The notes: generated by a model from the letters alone, not told the origin. Shown: positions 1 to 6,010, counted from the stretch's first letter. The stretch: DNA of 6,445 nucleotides from an uncultured Oscillospiraceae bacterium (GCA_900540865.1 UQHH01000077.1:1-6445), one strand, 5' to 3'. Program-made: numbers and translations.

Positions 1-298
1 GCATAGCAGCTTCCCGAAATATACCGCTAATTCACCCTGTGTTCAGTCAGTACCGCATTCGAAATCGTATGACCGTTTTGGTAATCCCTATCCCGAAAGC
101 CCTTGATATAATGGAATTTTTCGAGTATAATCAGTTTATGATTTTTGGCGAGTTCTCTCTTTGCGTTCTCTCCAACTGCGGCTTTAAAAATCAAGCGGAA
201 ATTGGGGTTACCAAACACGATTTTGCGGTGAAATTATTTTCTCTCAAAATACAGTTTTGGCTATGTAAATTCAGTAAAGTGTTTTTGAGTGAGCGCAC
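1..298. other. Gene-free left flank, possible end of an integrated element
   Basis: No convincing coding region is visible here. Open frames exist on both strands (+ from 39, - from 218), but neither has a ribosome binding site or a recognisable protein, and the + frame runs straight through the tRNA fragment. The segment holds a strong + strand promoter (103-131), an inverted repeat with arms at 77-88 and 204-215, and an imperfect palindrome at 287-300 (GAGTG/CACTC arms) abutting the tRNA fragment. If the fragment is an attachment site on the + strand, this side is where the integrated element would lie. That placement is an inference from how tRNA-targeting integrases leave their scars. Confidence 0.45.
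103..131 (+). promoter_or_regulatory. Near-consensus sigma-A promoter
   Basis: A TTGATA -35 box (103-108) and a perfect TATAAT -10 box (126-131) are separated by exactly 17 bases. Transcription would start near 138 and run rightward over the tRNA fragment toward the gene at 404. No gene begins directly downstream. It therefore either supplies a roughly 265-base leader for the two-gene unit at 404-1449, drives an unannotated small RNA, or is left over from an element. No comparably good promoter is seen between 338 and 391. Confidence 0.6.
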
Positions 299-300
299 TC

Positions 301-338
301 GAAAGGCTTCTAGGGTTCGAATCCCTAGCTCTCCGCCA
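301..338 (+). other. Orphan 3' end of a tRNA gene (probably tRNA-Ser), likely attachment site
   Basis: The sequence folds as the 3' end of a tRNA. The T-stem TAGGG (311-315) pairs with CCCTA (323-327) around the loop TTCGAAT (316-322). The acceptor 3' strand GCTCTCC (328-334), discriminator G (335) and encoded CCA (336-338) follow. The preceding GAAAGGCTTC fits the loop and 3' side of a long variable arm. That, with G73 and this acceptor sequence, points to tRNA-Ser. The expected 5' acceptor strand GGAGAGC, D-arm and anticodon arm are absent upstream, so this is not a functional gene. Integrases that target tRNA 3' ends leave just such a duplicated fragment at the far end of the inserted element. 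The amino-acid identity is an inference. Confidence 0.75.
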
Positions 339-403
339 TATGAAAGCTGGCAAAACGGGACTATGGTTTGTAAGTATTTTACTTTTATATAGGAGGGTAA
401 ATT

Positions 404-949
404 ATGTCTATTACAAAAAAGCTAGATTCAAAACTCAACACCGGAGAGATTATTTCCGTATTTTGCAACCCGGATGATAACTACAGCTCAATTGTTGGAT
501 TTCTTGCCGCGTCAGATAAGAAGTATTTCGTTTTAAAGCACGTTACGACGGAAGGCCGGTATGACGGTTATGTTCTGCGCTTCAAAGATAAAATTTTTAG
601 AATCGATGAAAAAACATCATATGAGAACTCTTTGAAAAACTTATATGAATATTATGGAGAAACACACGATGAATTTAACTTTGGAGATAACTTGCTTGTT
701 GATTTTTTGAATTTTGCAAAGAATAAATGCTTTGTCATTGGCATTGGTATAAAGGACTATGAATATAGTTCGATTTTGGGGTATGTGGAATCAATTGACA
801 ATGAAAATGAATCGGTTACCGTGCATCTTATAAATGACGATGGAGCTTTTGACGGATTCTCTACAGTCGCGTTCCACTCTATCGTCAGAATGTCCTGTGA
901 TTGTCAAAAGGATAACACTTTAAAAATTTTGAATTCTTTGAATAAGTAG
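404..949 (+). CDS. 181-aa protein with two tandem homologous units, function unknown
   Basis: I do not recognise a named family. The protein is an internal duplication: residues about 15-80 and 109-178 align. In the first copy YSSIVGF (27-33) is followed by EGRYDGY (50-56) and a closing LKNL; in the second YSSILGY (121-127) is followed by DGAFDGF (146-152) and LKIL. Alternating hydrophobic residues, glycines and DG turns suggest small beta-barrel (SH3/Sm-like) units, which is an inference. There is no signal peptide or membrane segment, so it should be cytoplasmic. The start is supported by AGGAGGG at 391-397, six bases before the ATG. The gene is visibly more AT-rich than the genes from 1540 on and lies just after the tRNA fragment. 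It is probably co-transcribed with the next gene, 8 bases away. Transferred cargo, perhaps an immunity or defence accessory, is possible but unproven. Confidence 0.88.
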   Translation: MSITKKLDSKLNTGEIISVFCNPDDNYSSIVGFLAASDKKYFVLKHVTTEGRYDGYVLRFKDKIFRIDEKTSYENSLKNLYEYYGETHDEFNFGDNLLVDFLNFAKNKCFVIGIGIKDYEYSSILGYVESIDNENESVTVHLINDDGAFDGFSTVAFHSIVRMSCDCQKDNTLKILNSLNK

Positions 950-957
950 GACTAGAT

Positions 958-1449
958 ATGAACCAATCTTGGTCAAAGATAAGAAAAATACTGGAAGAGG
1001 ATTTTCTCTGTGATTCTTTAAAGGGAAGAGTACGGTATTTTAATACACGTTACCGTCATGCGCATGATGGTACAGGACGGATTTGTATACTGGTAGACGG
1101 AGTTGAAAAACTTAGTATGCCGCTTGAAACTGAATACAAAATCAGTGCAGAAGTTAACAAAAGAAAAAATGATTTTAAAAGCCTTCATGATTGGTATGAA
1201 GAGGTAACAGAGGAATTTAAAGAAAATGGAATTTTTCAGCCATTTGATTTCGGCCATGCAATAGAAACCTATTTTCTTATGGGCATTGAAAAATCACTTC
1301 TGTCAGAAGACTATCTCGTTCGCCTCCTTACCATTCTTGACCGCCGCGTCGGCAAACGGACATTAGAGAAGATAAAACCCACGCTAAATGAACTGCCCGA
1401 GTGGCTTCGGTATTTTTATCTATTGAGATTGGACAGTGAACATATATAG
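958..1449 (+). CDS. SF0329-family-like protein, function unknown
   Basis: This 163-aa protein resembles what I recall as the SF0329 family of uncharacterised bacterial proteins. The match rests on an N-terminal WSKIRKILE segment, the block SLKGRVRYFNTRYRHAHD (20-37) followed by GRICILVDG (40-48), and a helical C-terminal half with the ending LDRRVGKRTL (127-136). The assignment is from memory of the family pattern, not a search. It has no signal peptide, membrane helix or obvious catalytic triad, and is predicted cytoplasmic. The ATG lies 8 bases after the upstream stop with only a weak ribosome site overlapping that stop, so translational coupling to the 181-aa gene is likely. Like its partner it is AT-rich. 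Small proteins of this kind often appear as orphan cargo near integration sites or toxin-immunity clusters, but no toxin is in view. Confidence 0.85.
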   Translation: MNQSWSKIRKILEEDFLCDSLKGRVRYFNTRYRHAHDGTGRICILVDGVEKLSMPLETEYKISAEVNKRKNDFKSLHDWYEEVTEEFKENGIFQPFDFGHAIETYFLMGIEKSLLSEDYLVRLLTILDRRVGKRTLEKIKPTLNELPEWLRYFYLLRLDSEHI

Positions 1450-1481
1450 GCCAAATTGCAGTGGATTTAGTAACGGTTAAG

Positions 1482-1518
1482 GTAACACCCCGTGCTTTTT
1501 GAAAGCACGGGGTGTTAC
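1482..1518. terminator. 17-bp perfect inverted repeat, likely bidirectional terminator
   Basis: GTAACACCCCGTGCTTT (1482-1498) and its exact reverse complement (1502-1518) are separated by a 3-base loop. The hairpin sits between two convergent genes, 32 bases past the stop at 1449 and 21 bases past the - strand gene ending at 1540. It would stop transcription from both. Neither strand has a proper T-run after the stem; the only T-tract is in the loop. It is therefore not a textbook intrinsic terminator and may instead act as an mRNA-stabilising structure. Confidence 0.65.
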
Positions 1519-1539
1519 AATATTCCTATTCCGTGTCCT

Positions 1540-3537
1540 TTAAATCTTCAATTTCTTGAAATCAGTTACCGGTTCATGGCAAGTCCCGTTTTCGCATAGG
1601 TACCACGCCTCGCCTTTGTCAGGAATGGGATATTCTCGTGTGAAGGGTGCGCATGCGGCGAGTATTTCGGCGTTTTCTTTCGTTTTTACCAAAATATACA
1701 AGTCCTCCGCTGAATTGTTTTTCAAGAATTCGTCCAGCTCATTTGGCACGCCACCGCTCACCGTACAGACCAGTTCCTGATGGGGATACAGAACGCTTGC
1801 CAGCGCGTTAAGCGCAAAGCTGGAGCCCATCGGATAATGCTCGATTTCCCCAGAGATAAAACGGAATTGCCGGTCAGCCGCCTCCTGCCAGAAAGACTCG
1901 CCTGTCAAGGCCGCCAGTCGCTGCAGCACCGCCGCAGCTACCGAATTGCCGGAAGGGATGGCACCGTCGTAGGTTTCCTTTGGACGTGTGATTAGCTGTT
2001 CCGCGTCATCTGCGGTAATAAAATATCCGCTATGCTCTTTGTCTTCGAAAAGCTTCACCATCTGCCGCGCCCTATCAAGAGCGTTCTGTAGATAGGCCGG
2101 TTCAAAGGTAAGACGGTACAGCTCCGTCAAGGCAAGGGCATATACGGCATAATCCTCTAGCTGACCAGTGTTTGCCGCCTCTCCGTCCCGCCAGCGTAAA
2201 AAGAGGCGGTTATTACCGTCTATCATATTGTTTTCGATGAATTGTACCGCTCTGGCCGCAGCTTTACCGTACCGCTCGTCCGCTAAGGCACGCCCTGCCC
2301 GCGCGAGGGCGAGGATGGTCCAAGCGTTCCAGGAAAGCAGGATTTTATCATCCTTATGGAGTGCGGTGCGTTCAAGCCGGTATGAACAGAGCTTTTTCAG
2401 CCGTTCGTCGTCCATAGGCAGGGCTGGCTCCTCTTGTCCGATTCTGTTCGGAATGCTCTTGCCTTCAAAATTTCCTTCACCGGTAATTCCGTACAGCCGG
2501 CAGATTTTCTTGCCTTCCTCCTCCCCCAGCACCGCGCGCACTTCCTCCGGCGTGAAGACGTAATACTTCCCCTCCTCACCGTTACTGTCCGCGTCCTGCC
2601 CGCAGAAAAAGCCTCCGGATTCGTGAGAAAGCTCACGGAGGATATAATTGGCCGTGCGGCACGCCGTGTCCGCATAGATTTCCTTGCCGGTCGCTTGATA
2701 AGCGTTCACATAAGCCATGAGCAGCAAGGCGTTGTCGTAGAGCATCTTTTCAAAATGCGGAGCCAACCATTTTTCATCGGTGGAATAACGTGAAAATCCG
2801 CCTCCGAACTGGTCGTGAATGCCGCCGCGGGCCATCGACTCCAGCGTCGCCTCCGCCATAGCAAGAGCGTACGGCTCCTCTTCCAATGCGGCGTACCGCA
2901 TTAAGAACAACAGGTTGTGGGGCGTGGGAAACTTCGGTGCCGTGCCGAAGCCGCCCCATTTTTCATCGAATTGGCGCCGGAAGAGCCGGTAACCCTTGTG
3001 AAGCAGGCTTTTATCCGGCTCTAGCCCAGTAGTAGAATGCCTTTCCTGCGCAAGAGCTGCCGAAATTTGTTCTCCAGACTGAAGAAGCTGTTCCCGTTTG
3101 TTTTTCCAAAGCTGTAGGATTTGATTCAGTATATCAATCAGTCCGGGTTGGGCGTAGCGGCGGTATTTCGGAAAATAGGTACCCGCAAAAAAGGGCTTTT
3201 GTTCAGGCGTCATAATAACGGTGAGCGGCCATCCGCCCGAGCCTGTCAAAGCCTGGCAAACAGACATATATACGGCGTCGACGTCTGGGCGCTCCTCCCG
3301 GTCGACCTTAATTGGCACAAAGCCCTGATTGAGCAGCGACGCAATCTCCGCATCCTCGAAGGATTCATGCGCCATCACATGGCACCAGTGGCAGGTGGAG
3401 TATCCAATGCTTAAAAAAACAGGCTTATCTTCCGTAAAGGCCTTCTTGAACGCTTCCTCCCCCCACGGATACCAATCGACCGGGTTCTCCAAATGCTGAA
3501 GCAGGTAAGGTGATTTTTCAGATTGTAAATGATTCAT
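1540..3537 (-). CDS. yyaL: Thioredoxin domain-containing protein, YyaL/SPATA20 (DsbH-like) family
   Basis: A full-length 665-aa member of the conserved YyaL/SPATA20 family. The N-terminal DsbH-type thioredoxin domain (about 1-165) opens with EKSPYLLQH and NPVDWYPWGEEAF. It carries the redox pair C49-H-W-C52 and the Trx cis-proline in GGWP (P104). The rest is a (alpha/alpha)6-barrel-like region resembling N-acyl-glucosamine epimerase folds, with the family blocks GGFGTAPKFPTPHNL (195-209), PHFEKMLYDNA (260-270), DADSNGEEGKYYVF (315-328), DDKILLSWNAW (396-406) and ETYDGAIPSGNS (521-532). There is no signal peptide, so it is cytoplasmic. The biochemical role of the family is not settled; thiol redox activity and sugar processing have both been suggested. 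The start is supported by AAGGAG on the - strand at 3543-3548. It is transcribed alone, divergent from ywbE, and looks intact. Confidence 0.97.
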   Translation of the reverse strand: MNHLQSEKSPYLLQHLENPVDWYPWGEEAFKKAFTEDKPVFLSIGYSTCHWCHVMAHESFEDAEIASLLNQGFVPIKVDREERPDVDAVYMSVCQALTGSGGWPLTVIMTPEQKPFFAGTYFPKYRRYAQPGLIDILNQILQLWKNKREQLLQSGEQISAALAQERHSTTGLEPDKSLLHKGYRLFRRQFDEKWGGFGTAPKFPTPHNLLFLMRYAALEEEPYALAMAEATLESMARGGIHDQFGGGFSRYSTDEKWLAPHFEKMLYDNALLLMAYVNAYQATGKEIYADTACRTANYILRELSHESGGFFCGQDADSNGEEGKYYVFTPEEVRAVLGEEEGKKICRLYGITGEGNFEGKSIPNRIGQEEPALPMDDERLKKLCSYRLERTALHKDDKILLSWNAWTILALARAGRALADERYGKAAARAVQFIENNMIDGNNRLFLRWRDGEAANTGQLEDYAVYALALTELYRLTFEPAYLQNALDRARQMVKLFEDKEHSGYFITADDAEQLITRPKETYDGAIPSGNSVAAAVLQRLAALTGESFWQEAADRQFRFISGEIEHYPMGSSFALNALASVLYPHQELVCTVSGGVPNELDEFLKNNSAEDLYILVKTKENAEILAACAPFTREYPIPDKGEAWYLCENGTCHEPVTDFKKLKI

Positions 3538-3699
3538 CTTTGCTCCTTTTATACAATACGTTTTTCATAGTGTTTCTCACAGCGCGGCACATATTACAAA
3601 TGCGCGTAAAAAGAATGGACATATATGTTCGGGTAAGGCCGCGGCAGCAGTGTTTCAAGTTGTTATGTTTTTATTCCTGATGAAACTGCGCCGATTTTA

Positions 3700-3708
3700 T
3701 GTTATACT
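3700..3708 (+). promoter_or_regulatory. Extended -10 promoter of ywbE
   Basis: TG at 3700-3701 plus one base precedes TATACT (3703-3708), giving an extended -10 element. A poor -35 (TGAAAC, 3681-3686) lies 16 bases upstream, as is common for extended -10 promoters. Transcription would start near 3715, about 40 bases before the ywbE ATG. Confidence 0.55.
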
Positions 3709-3756
3709 ATATAAAATGCAAACAAAACATATATGACTTGCAAAGGTGGAAGGTGA

Positions 3757-3951
3757 ATGAATAATCAAAGCAGGGCGGATATTAAAATTGGAGCACAGGT
3801 ACAAATCGTGCTGAAAGCGGACCAGCGAACAGGAAAGCTGACCGAAGGAACCGTGGCAAAAATATTGACCAAAAGCGCATTTCATCCCCATGGGATTAAG
3901 GTAATGCTGAAGGATGGACAGGTTGGCCGCGTACAGGAGATTATAAAATAA
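3757..3951 (+). CDS. ywbE: YwbE family protein (DUF2196)
   Basis: A complete 64-aa protein of the YwbE family, whose molecular function is unknown. The family signature is clear. An N-terminal R-x-x-I-x-x-G segment is followed by VQIVLKADQRTGKLTEGTV (15-33), then the block HPHGIKVMLKDGQVGRVQEII (43-63, with HPHGIKV and DGQVGRVQ as key parts). The short beta-rich sequence with many glycines fits a small SH3-like or KOW-like barrel, which is an inference. No export signal is present. A purine-rich AAAGGTGGAAGG stretch (3742-3753) supports the ATG. An extended -10 promoter lies upstream. The following regulator gene is 116 bases downstream with no convincing terminator between, so read-through is possible. 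Length and sequence are normal for the family. Confidence 0.95.
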   Translation: MNNQSRADIKIGAQVQIVLKADQRTGKLTEGTVAKILTKSAFHPHGIKVMLKDGQVGRVQEIIK

Positions 3952-4067
3952 CGTTCTTTATATGCGCACGCTTACATTGTTAGAAAAAAAGCTTGCAGAA
4001 TCGTGCAGGAAAAGAGAGGAAGCCAGTATTTTAATATGATAAGCTTTGATACAGAAAGGAGATTGCT

Positions 4068-4937
4068 ATGGATTGGCTGAAACAAATGAATGACGCGCTT
4101 GTGTATTTGGAAGAAAATTTGGACGGAGAAATCGATTTATCGTTAGCTGCTCAAAAAGCCTGCTGCTCTGTTTATCATTTTCAGAGGATGTTTTCCTATA
4201 TGGCAGAGGTACCGCTGTCGGAATATATCCGCAGAAGGCGCTTATCACGCGCCGCCTTCGATTTACAGAACACGGACGGTAAGGTTATCGATATTGCGCT
4301 GAAATATGGTTACGATTCCCCTACCGCGTTCACAAGAGCGTTTCAGAACCTGCACGGCATCGCGCCGAATACGGCGCGAAAAAAAGGAGCCACACTCAAG
4401 GCCTATCCTCCAATCGCTTTTCAAGTATCAATAAAAGGAGCGGTTATCATGAATTACAGGATTGAAGAAAAAGAAGCGTTTCGCGTTGTTGGAGTAAAGC
4501 TATCCACCACAATTGAGGATGGTGTTTGCTACAGGGATATTCCGAAATTTTGGGAGAACACTGGCAAAAGCGGCAACTTGGCGAGGCTTGTCCCCATGCT
4601 CAACCAAGAACCCCACGGCGTGTTGGGTATCAGCGCCTGCTGTGAACCCCTTACAAAAACCAGCAAATTCGACTACTATATTGCGGTTGCAACCGACAAA
4701 GAGCCTGAAGGCTCTATGGAAGCCTTTACCGTACCTGCCGCTACATGGGCAGTATTTGAATGTATTGGACCAATGCCGAATGCCATTCAGGATATGCAGA
4801 AGCGCATTACAACAGAGTGGCTGCCGAGCTCTGGCTACCTATATGGTAATGCGCCGGATATAGAGGTTTATTATGACGAGGACGGCTCCAAAGCTGATAC
4901 ACGGAGCGAGATTTGGATACCTGTCGTAAAAAAATAA
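4068..4937 (+). CDS. AraC-family regulator with C-terminal GyrI-like effector-binding domain
   Basis: A 289-aa two-domain regulator. Residues about 5-105 form the AraC/XylS DNA-binding domain with two helix-turn-helix motifs. The first includes AAQKACCSVYHFQRMFSYMAE (key part SVYHFQRMF, 34-42), followed by LSEYIRRRRLSRAAFDL; the second includes DIALKYGYDSPTAFTRAF (75-92). Residues about 128-289 form a GyrI-like (AraC effector-binding, SOUL/Rob-C-like) domain. It begins NYRIEEKEAFRVVG, contains WAVFECIGPMP (227-237), and ends with the usual EVYYDEDG and SEIWIPV. Such proteins bind small, often drug-like, ligands through the C-terminal domain. Adjacent cysteine pairs occur in both domains (32-33, 191-192). 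The start is fixed by AAAGGAG at 4055-4061. No clear promoter is visible, and no dedicated target gene is adjacent. A second internal start at 4449 is annotated separately. Confidence 0.95.
   Translation: MDWLKQMNDALVYLEENLDGEIDLSLAAQKACCSVYHFQRMFSYMAEVPLSEYIRRRRLSRAAFDLQNTDGKVIDIALKYGYDSPTAFTRAFQNLHGIAPNTARKKGATLKAYPPIAFQVSIKGAVIMNYRIEEKEAFRVVGVKLSTTIEDGVCYRDIPKFWENTGKSGNLARLVPMLNQEPHGVLGISACCEPLTKTSKFDYYIAVATDKEPEGSMEAFTVPAATWAVFECIGPMPNAIQDMQKRITTEWLPSSGYLYGNAPDIEVYYDEDGSKADTRSEIWIPVVKK
4433..4451 (+). promoter_or_regulatory. Internal ribosome binding site and in-frame ATG at the domain boundary
   Basis: AAAAGGAG (4433-4440) sits 8 bases before ATG (4449-4451), in frame with the AraC-family gene at codon 128. 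This is a better match to anti-Shine-Dalgarno than many true starts in this window. Initiation here would yield a 162-aa protein starting MNYRIEEKEAFRVVG. That is the complete GyrI-like domain without the DNA-binding part, and it resembles the N-terminus of stand-alone GyrI-like proteins. Whether it is used cannot be told from the sequence, since the same codons (IKGAVIM) may simply form the interdomain linker. Confidence 0.45.
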
Positions 4938-4954
4938 TGATTTGAATTCTCTTT

Positions 4955-4986
4955 CAGGAGGCGTCCGGTTCAACGGATGCCTCCTG
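4955..4986 (+). terminator. Hairpin terminator after the AraC-family gene
   Basis: CAGGAGGCGTCCG (4955-4967) pairs with CGGATGCCTCCTG (4974-4986) around a 6-base loop, a 13-bp GC-rich stem with one G-U pair. It lies 17 bases past the stop codon. The following ATTATATATTC is only a weak U-tract, so termination may be partial. Confidence 0.65.
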
Positions 4987-5148
4987 ATTATATATTCAAA
5001 TGCATTTTGCAATAATTAATAAAAAGATGCGCCGTTTTTCGTCGATTCCCCGCTAAAAACAAATCTGGGGCTTCCCTATTTTTATTTTATCCGTCGCGTC
5101 GTTGAAAACGGCGAAATGAGATTCAGCCGGAAATATTTATTGAAACAA

Positions 5149-5193
5149 CCAAAAGCCTCATGGAGACAGCGCTCTGCTCCATGAGGCTTTTGG
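5149..5193. terminator. Bidirectional intrinsic terminator
   Basis: Two perfectly complementary 17-base arms (5149-5165 and 5177-5193) flank an 11-base loop. Each strand reads AAAAGCCTC on the way in and GAGGCTTTT on the way out. The stem thus provides an A-tract before and a T-tract after the GC-rich core in both directions. It lies 21 bases beyond the - strand ArsC-like gene's stop and also faces the + strand genes ending at 4937. It is the natural end of the EAL-yaiI-arsC-like unit. Confidence 0.8.
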
Positions 5194-5214
5194 TAAAATA
5201 AAAGAATTAAAAAA

Positions 5215-5568
5215 TCATTCTGACAGGGCGGCTTCCCATTCCTTTTCTCTAAATCCGACGAGGACAAAGCCATCCGCAATCAAAATCGGCCTCTTTACGA
5301 GCATACCGTCGGTTGCAAGAAGCTTTAGCTGCTCTTCCTCCGTCATACAGGGCAGCTTATCCTTGAGAGAAAGCGATTTATACAGCAGGCCGCTCGTATT
5401 GAAAAAGCGTTTGAGCGGAAGCCCGCTCTTTTCATGCCACCGGCGAAGCTCCTCTTCGGATGGGTTGTCTGTTTTAATGTCGCGCACCGTAAAGGGTACG
5501 CTGTGGGAATCCAGATATTTTTGCGCCTTTTGGCAGGTCGAGCATTTTGGGTAACAAACAAAAAGCAT
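5215..5568 (-). CDS. ArsC/Spx family thioredoxin-fold protein
   Basis: A 117-aa protein of the ArsC/Spx/YffB family. The N-terminal strand is followed by the redox motif C9-S-T-C12 in CYPKCSTCQKAQKYLD. Further family features are RDIKTDNPSEEEL (29-41), WHEKSGLPLKRFFNTSG (44-60), and the ArsC-type cis-proline segment VKRPILI with R93-P94. The CxxC and overall length match the Spx/MgsR and 'arsenate reductase family' proteins, so arsenate reduction itself is not certain. A thiol-disulfide or transcription-stress role is equally plausible. A longer open frame continues upstream, but the start at 5568 fits the family N-terminus and has AAGGAG at 5581-5586 inside the end of yaiI. The ATG is 4 bases after the yaiI stop, so the two are translationally coupled. 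The cytoplasmic protein appears intact and ends before a strong terminator. Confidence 0.93.
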   Translation of the reverse strand: MLFVCYPKCSTCQKAQKYLDSHSVPFTVRDIKTDNPSEEELRRWHEKSGLPLKRFFNTSGLLYKSLSLKDKLPCMTEEEQLKLLATDGMLVKRPILIADGFVLVGFREKEWEAALSE

Positions 5569-5572
5569 GGGT

Positions 5573-6010
5573 TTATCCCTCTCCTTCCAGCATTTGCTGT
5601 AATTTTTCTGAAAACATATCATCTTGCTCCTGTGTTCTCTTTTTCGGGCCTTTCGTCCTTTTTCCCATACGGCGCAGCTTTTGACCCGTATGGCGCGATA
5701 AAAGAAGGGAGTCAATGTTGTCCGGCGTATATTCCATGCCGTTTTGGTCGAGCGCGCGGGCCCCGCGCGACATGCACATTGCGGCAAGGCCATAATCCTG
5801 CGTTACAACGAGGTCGCCGGCACGCAAAAGATTGACGAGCGTAAAATCCACGCTGTCGGGCCCCTTTGGGCAAATTACAGTTTGGGCGCCATGCCTCTCA
5901 ATACGGTGGGCGGTATCGCATAAAATTGTGCATTCTAGCCCTTTCCCGAGGGAAAGCCGAACCGTCTCATCCACGACGGGACAACCGTCCGCATCAATAA
6001 AAACGCGCAT
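5573..6010 (-). CDS. yqxD: YaiI/YqxD family protein (DUF188, PIN-like)
   Basis: A complete 145-aa member of the YaiI/YqxD (DUF188) family, a PIN-like fold of unproven function that may be a nuclease. Family hallmarks are the N-terminal strand with D6-A-D8-G-C-P (usually DADACPV), GPDSVDFTLVNLL (50-62), and GDLVVTQDYGLAA (65-77, with D72). Also present are the RHTGQKLRRMGKRTKGP segment (106-122) and a charged helical tail. The aspartates at 6, 8, 55 and 72 are candidates for the PIN-type metal site, an inference from the fold. The start is supported by GGAG on the - strand at 6017-6020. It follows the EAL gene by 54 bases without a terminator and overlaps the ribosome site of the ArsC-like gene. 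All three may be one transcript. The glycine in DADGC in place of the common alanine is a mild variation. Confidence 0.95.
   Translation of the reverse strand: MRVFIDADGCPVVDETVRLSLGKGLECTILCDTAHRIERHGAQTVICPKGPDSVDFTLVNLLRAGDLVVTQDYGLAAMCMSRGARALDQNGMEYTPDNIDSLLLSRHTGQKLRRMGKRTKGPKKRTQEQDDMFSEKLQQMLEGEG

Noticed and set aside
27..218. 63-aa open frame on the - strand
   Set aside because: It begins with GTG, has no ribosome binding site, no recognisable domain, and an in-frame stop just upstream. A decayed gene fragment is possible but cannot be supported.
250..338. A complete tRNA gene
   Set aside because: No acceptor 5' strand, D-arm or anticodon stem pairs with the 3' end. CTCGAAA at 298-304 looks like a serine CGA anticodon loop, but the flanking bases do not form a stem.
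39..392. 117-aa open frame on the + strand
   Set aside because: It reads through the tRNA fragment, giving the RVRIPSSPP string typical of translated tRNA. It has no ribosome binding site and no family resemblance.
2168..2793. Long + strand and alternate-frame open frames inside the yyaL gene
   Set aside because: They are shadows of the strongly conserved - strand gene, with basic, low-complexity translations and no start signals.
3952..4067. Promoter for the AraC-family gene (TATGAT at 4035-4040) and paired TGCAG repeats at 3994 and 4004
   Set aside because: No acceptable -35 box stands at the right distance, and the repeats are only 5 bases, so neither can be claimed.
4513..4863. 116-aa open frame overlapping the GyrI-like domain
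   Set aside because: It is an out-of-frame shadow of a well-recognised domain with no ribosome binding site.
5030..5113. Inverted repeat CGCCGTTTT / AAAACGGCG spanning an 84-base segment, as a possible miniature transposable element
   Set aside because: The arms are only 9 bases, similarity fades at once outside them, and no target-site duplication is seen. It is probably chance or a decayed remnant.
5569..5793. 75-residue N-terminal extension of the ArsC/Spx-like protein (longest open frame)
   Set aside because: It overlaps yqxD in another frame and has no family similarity. The start at 5568 has a ribosome binding site and the expected family N-terminus.
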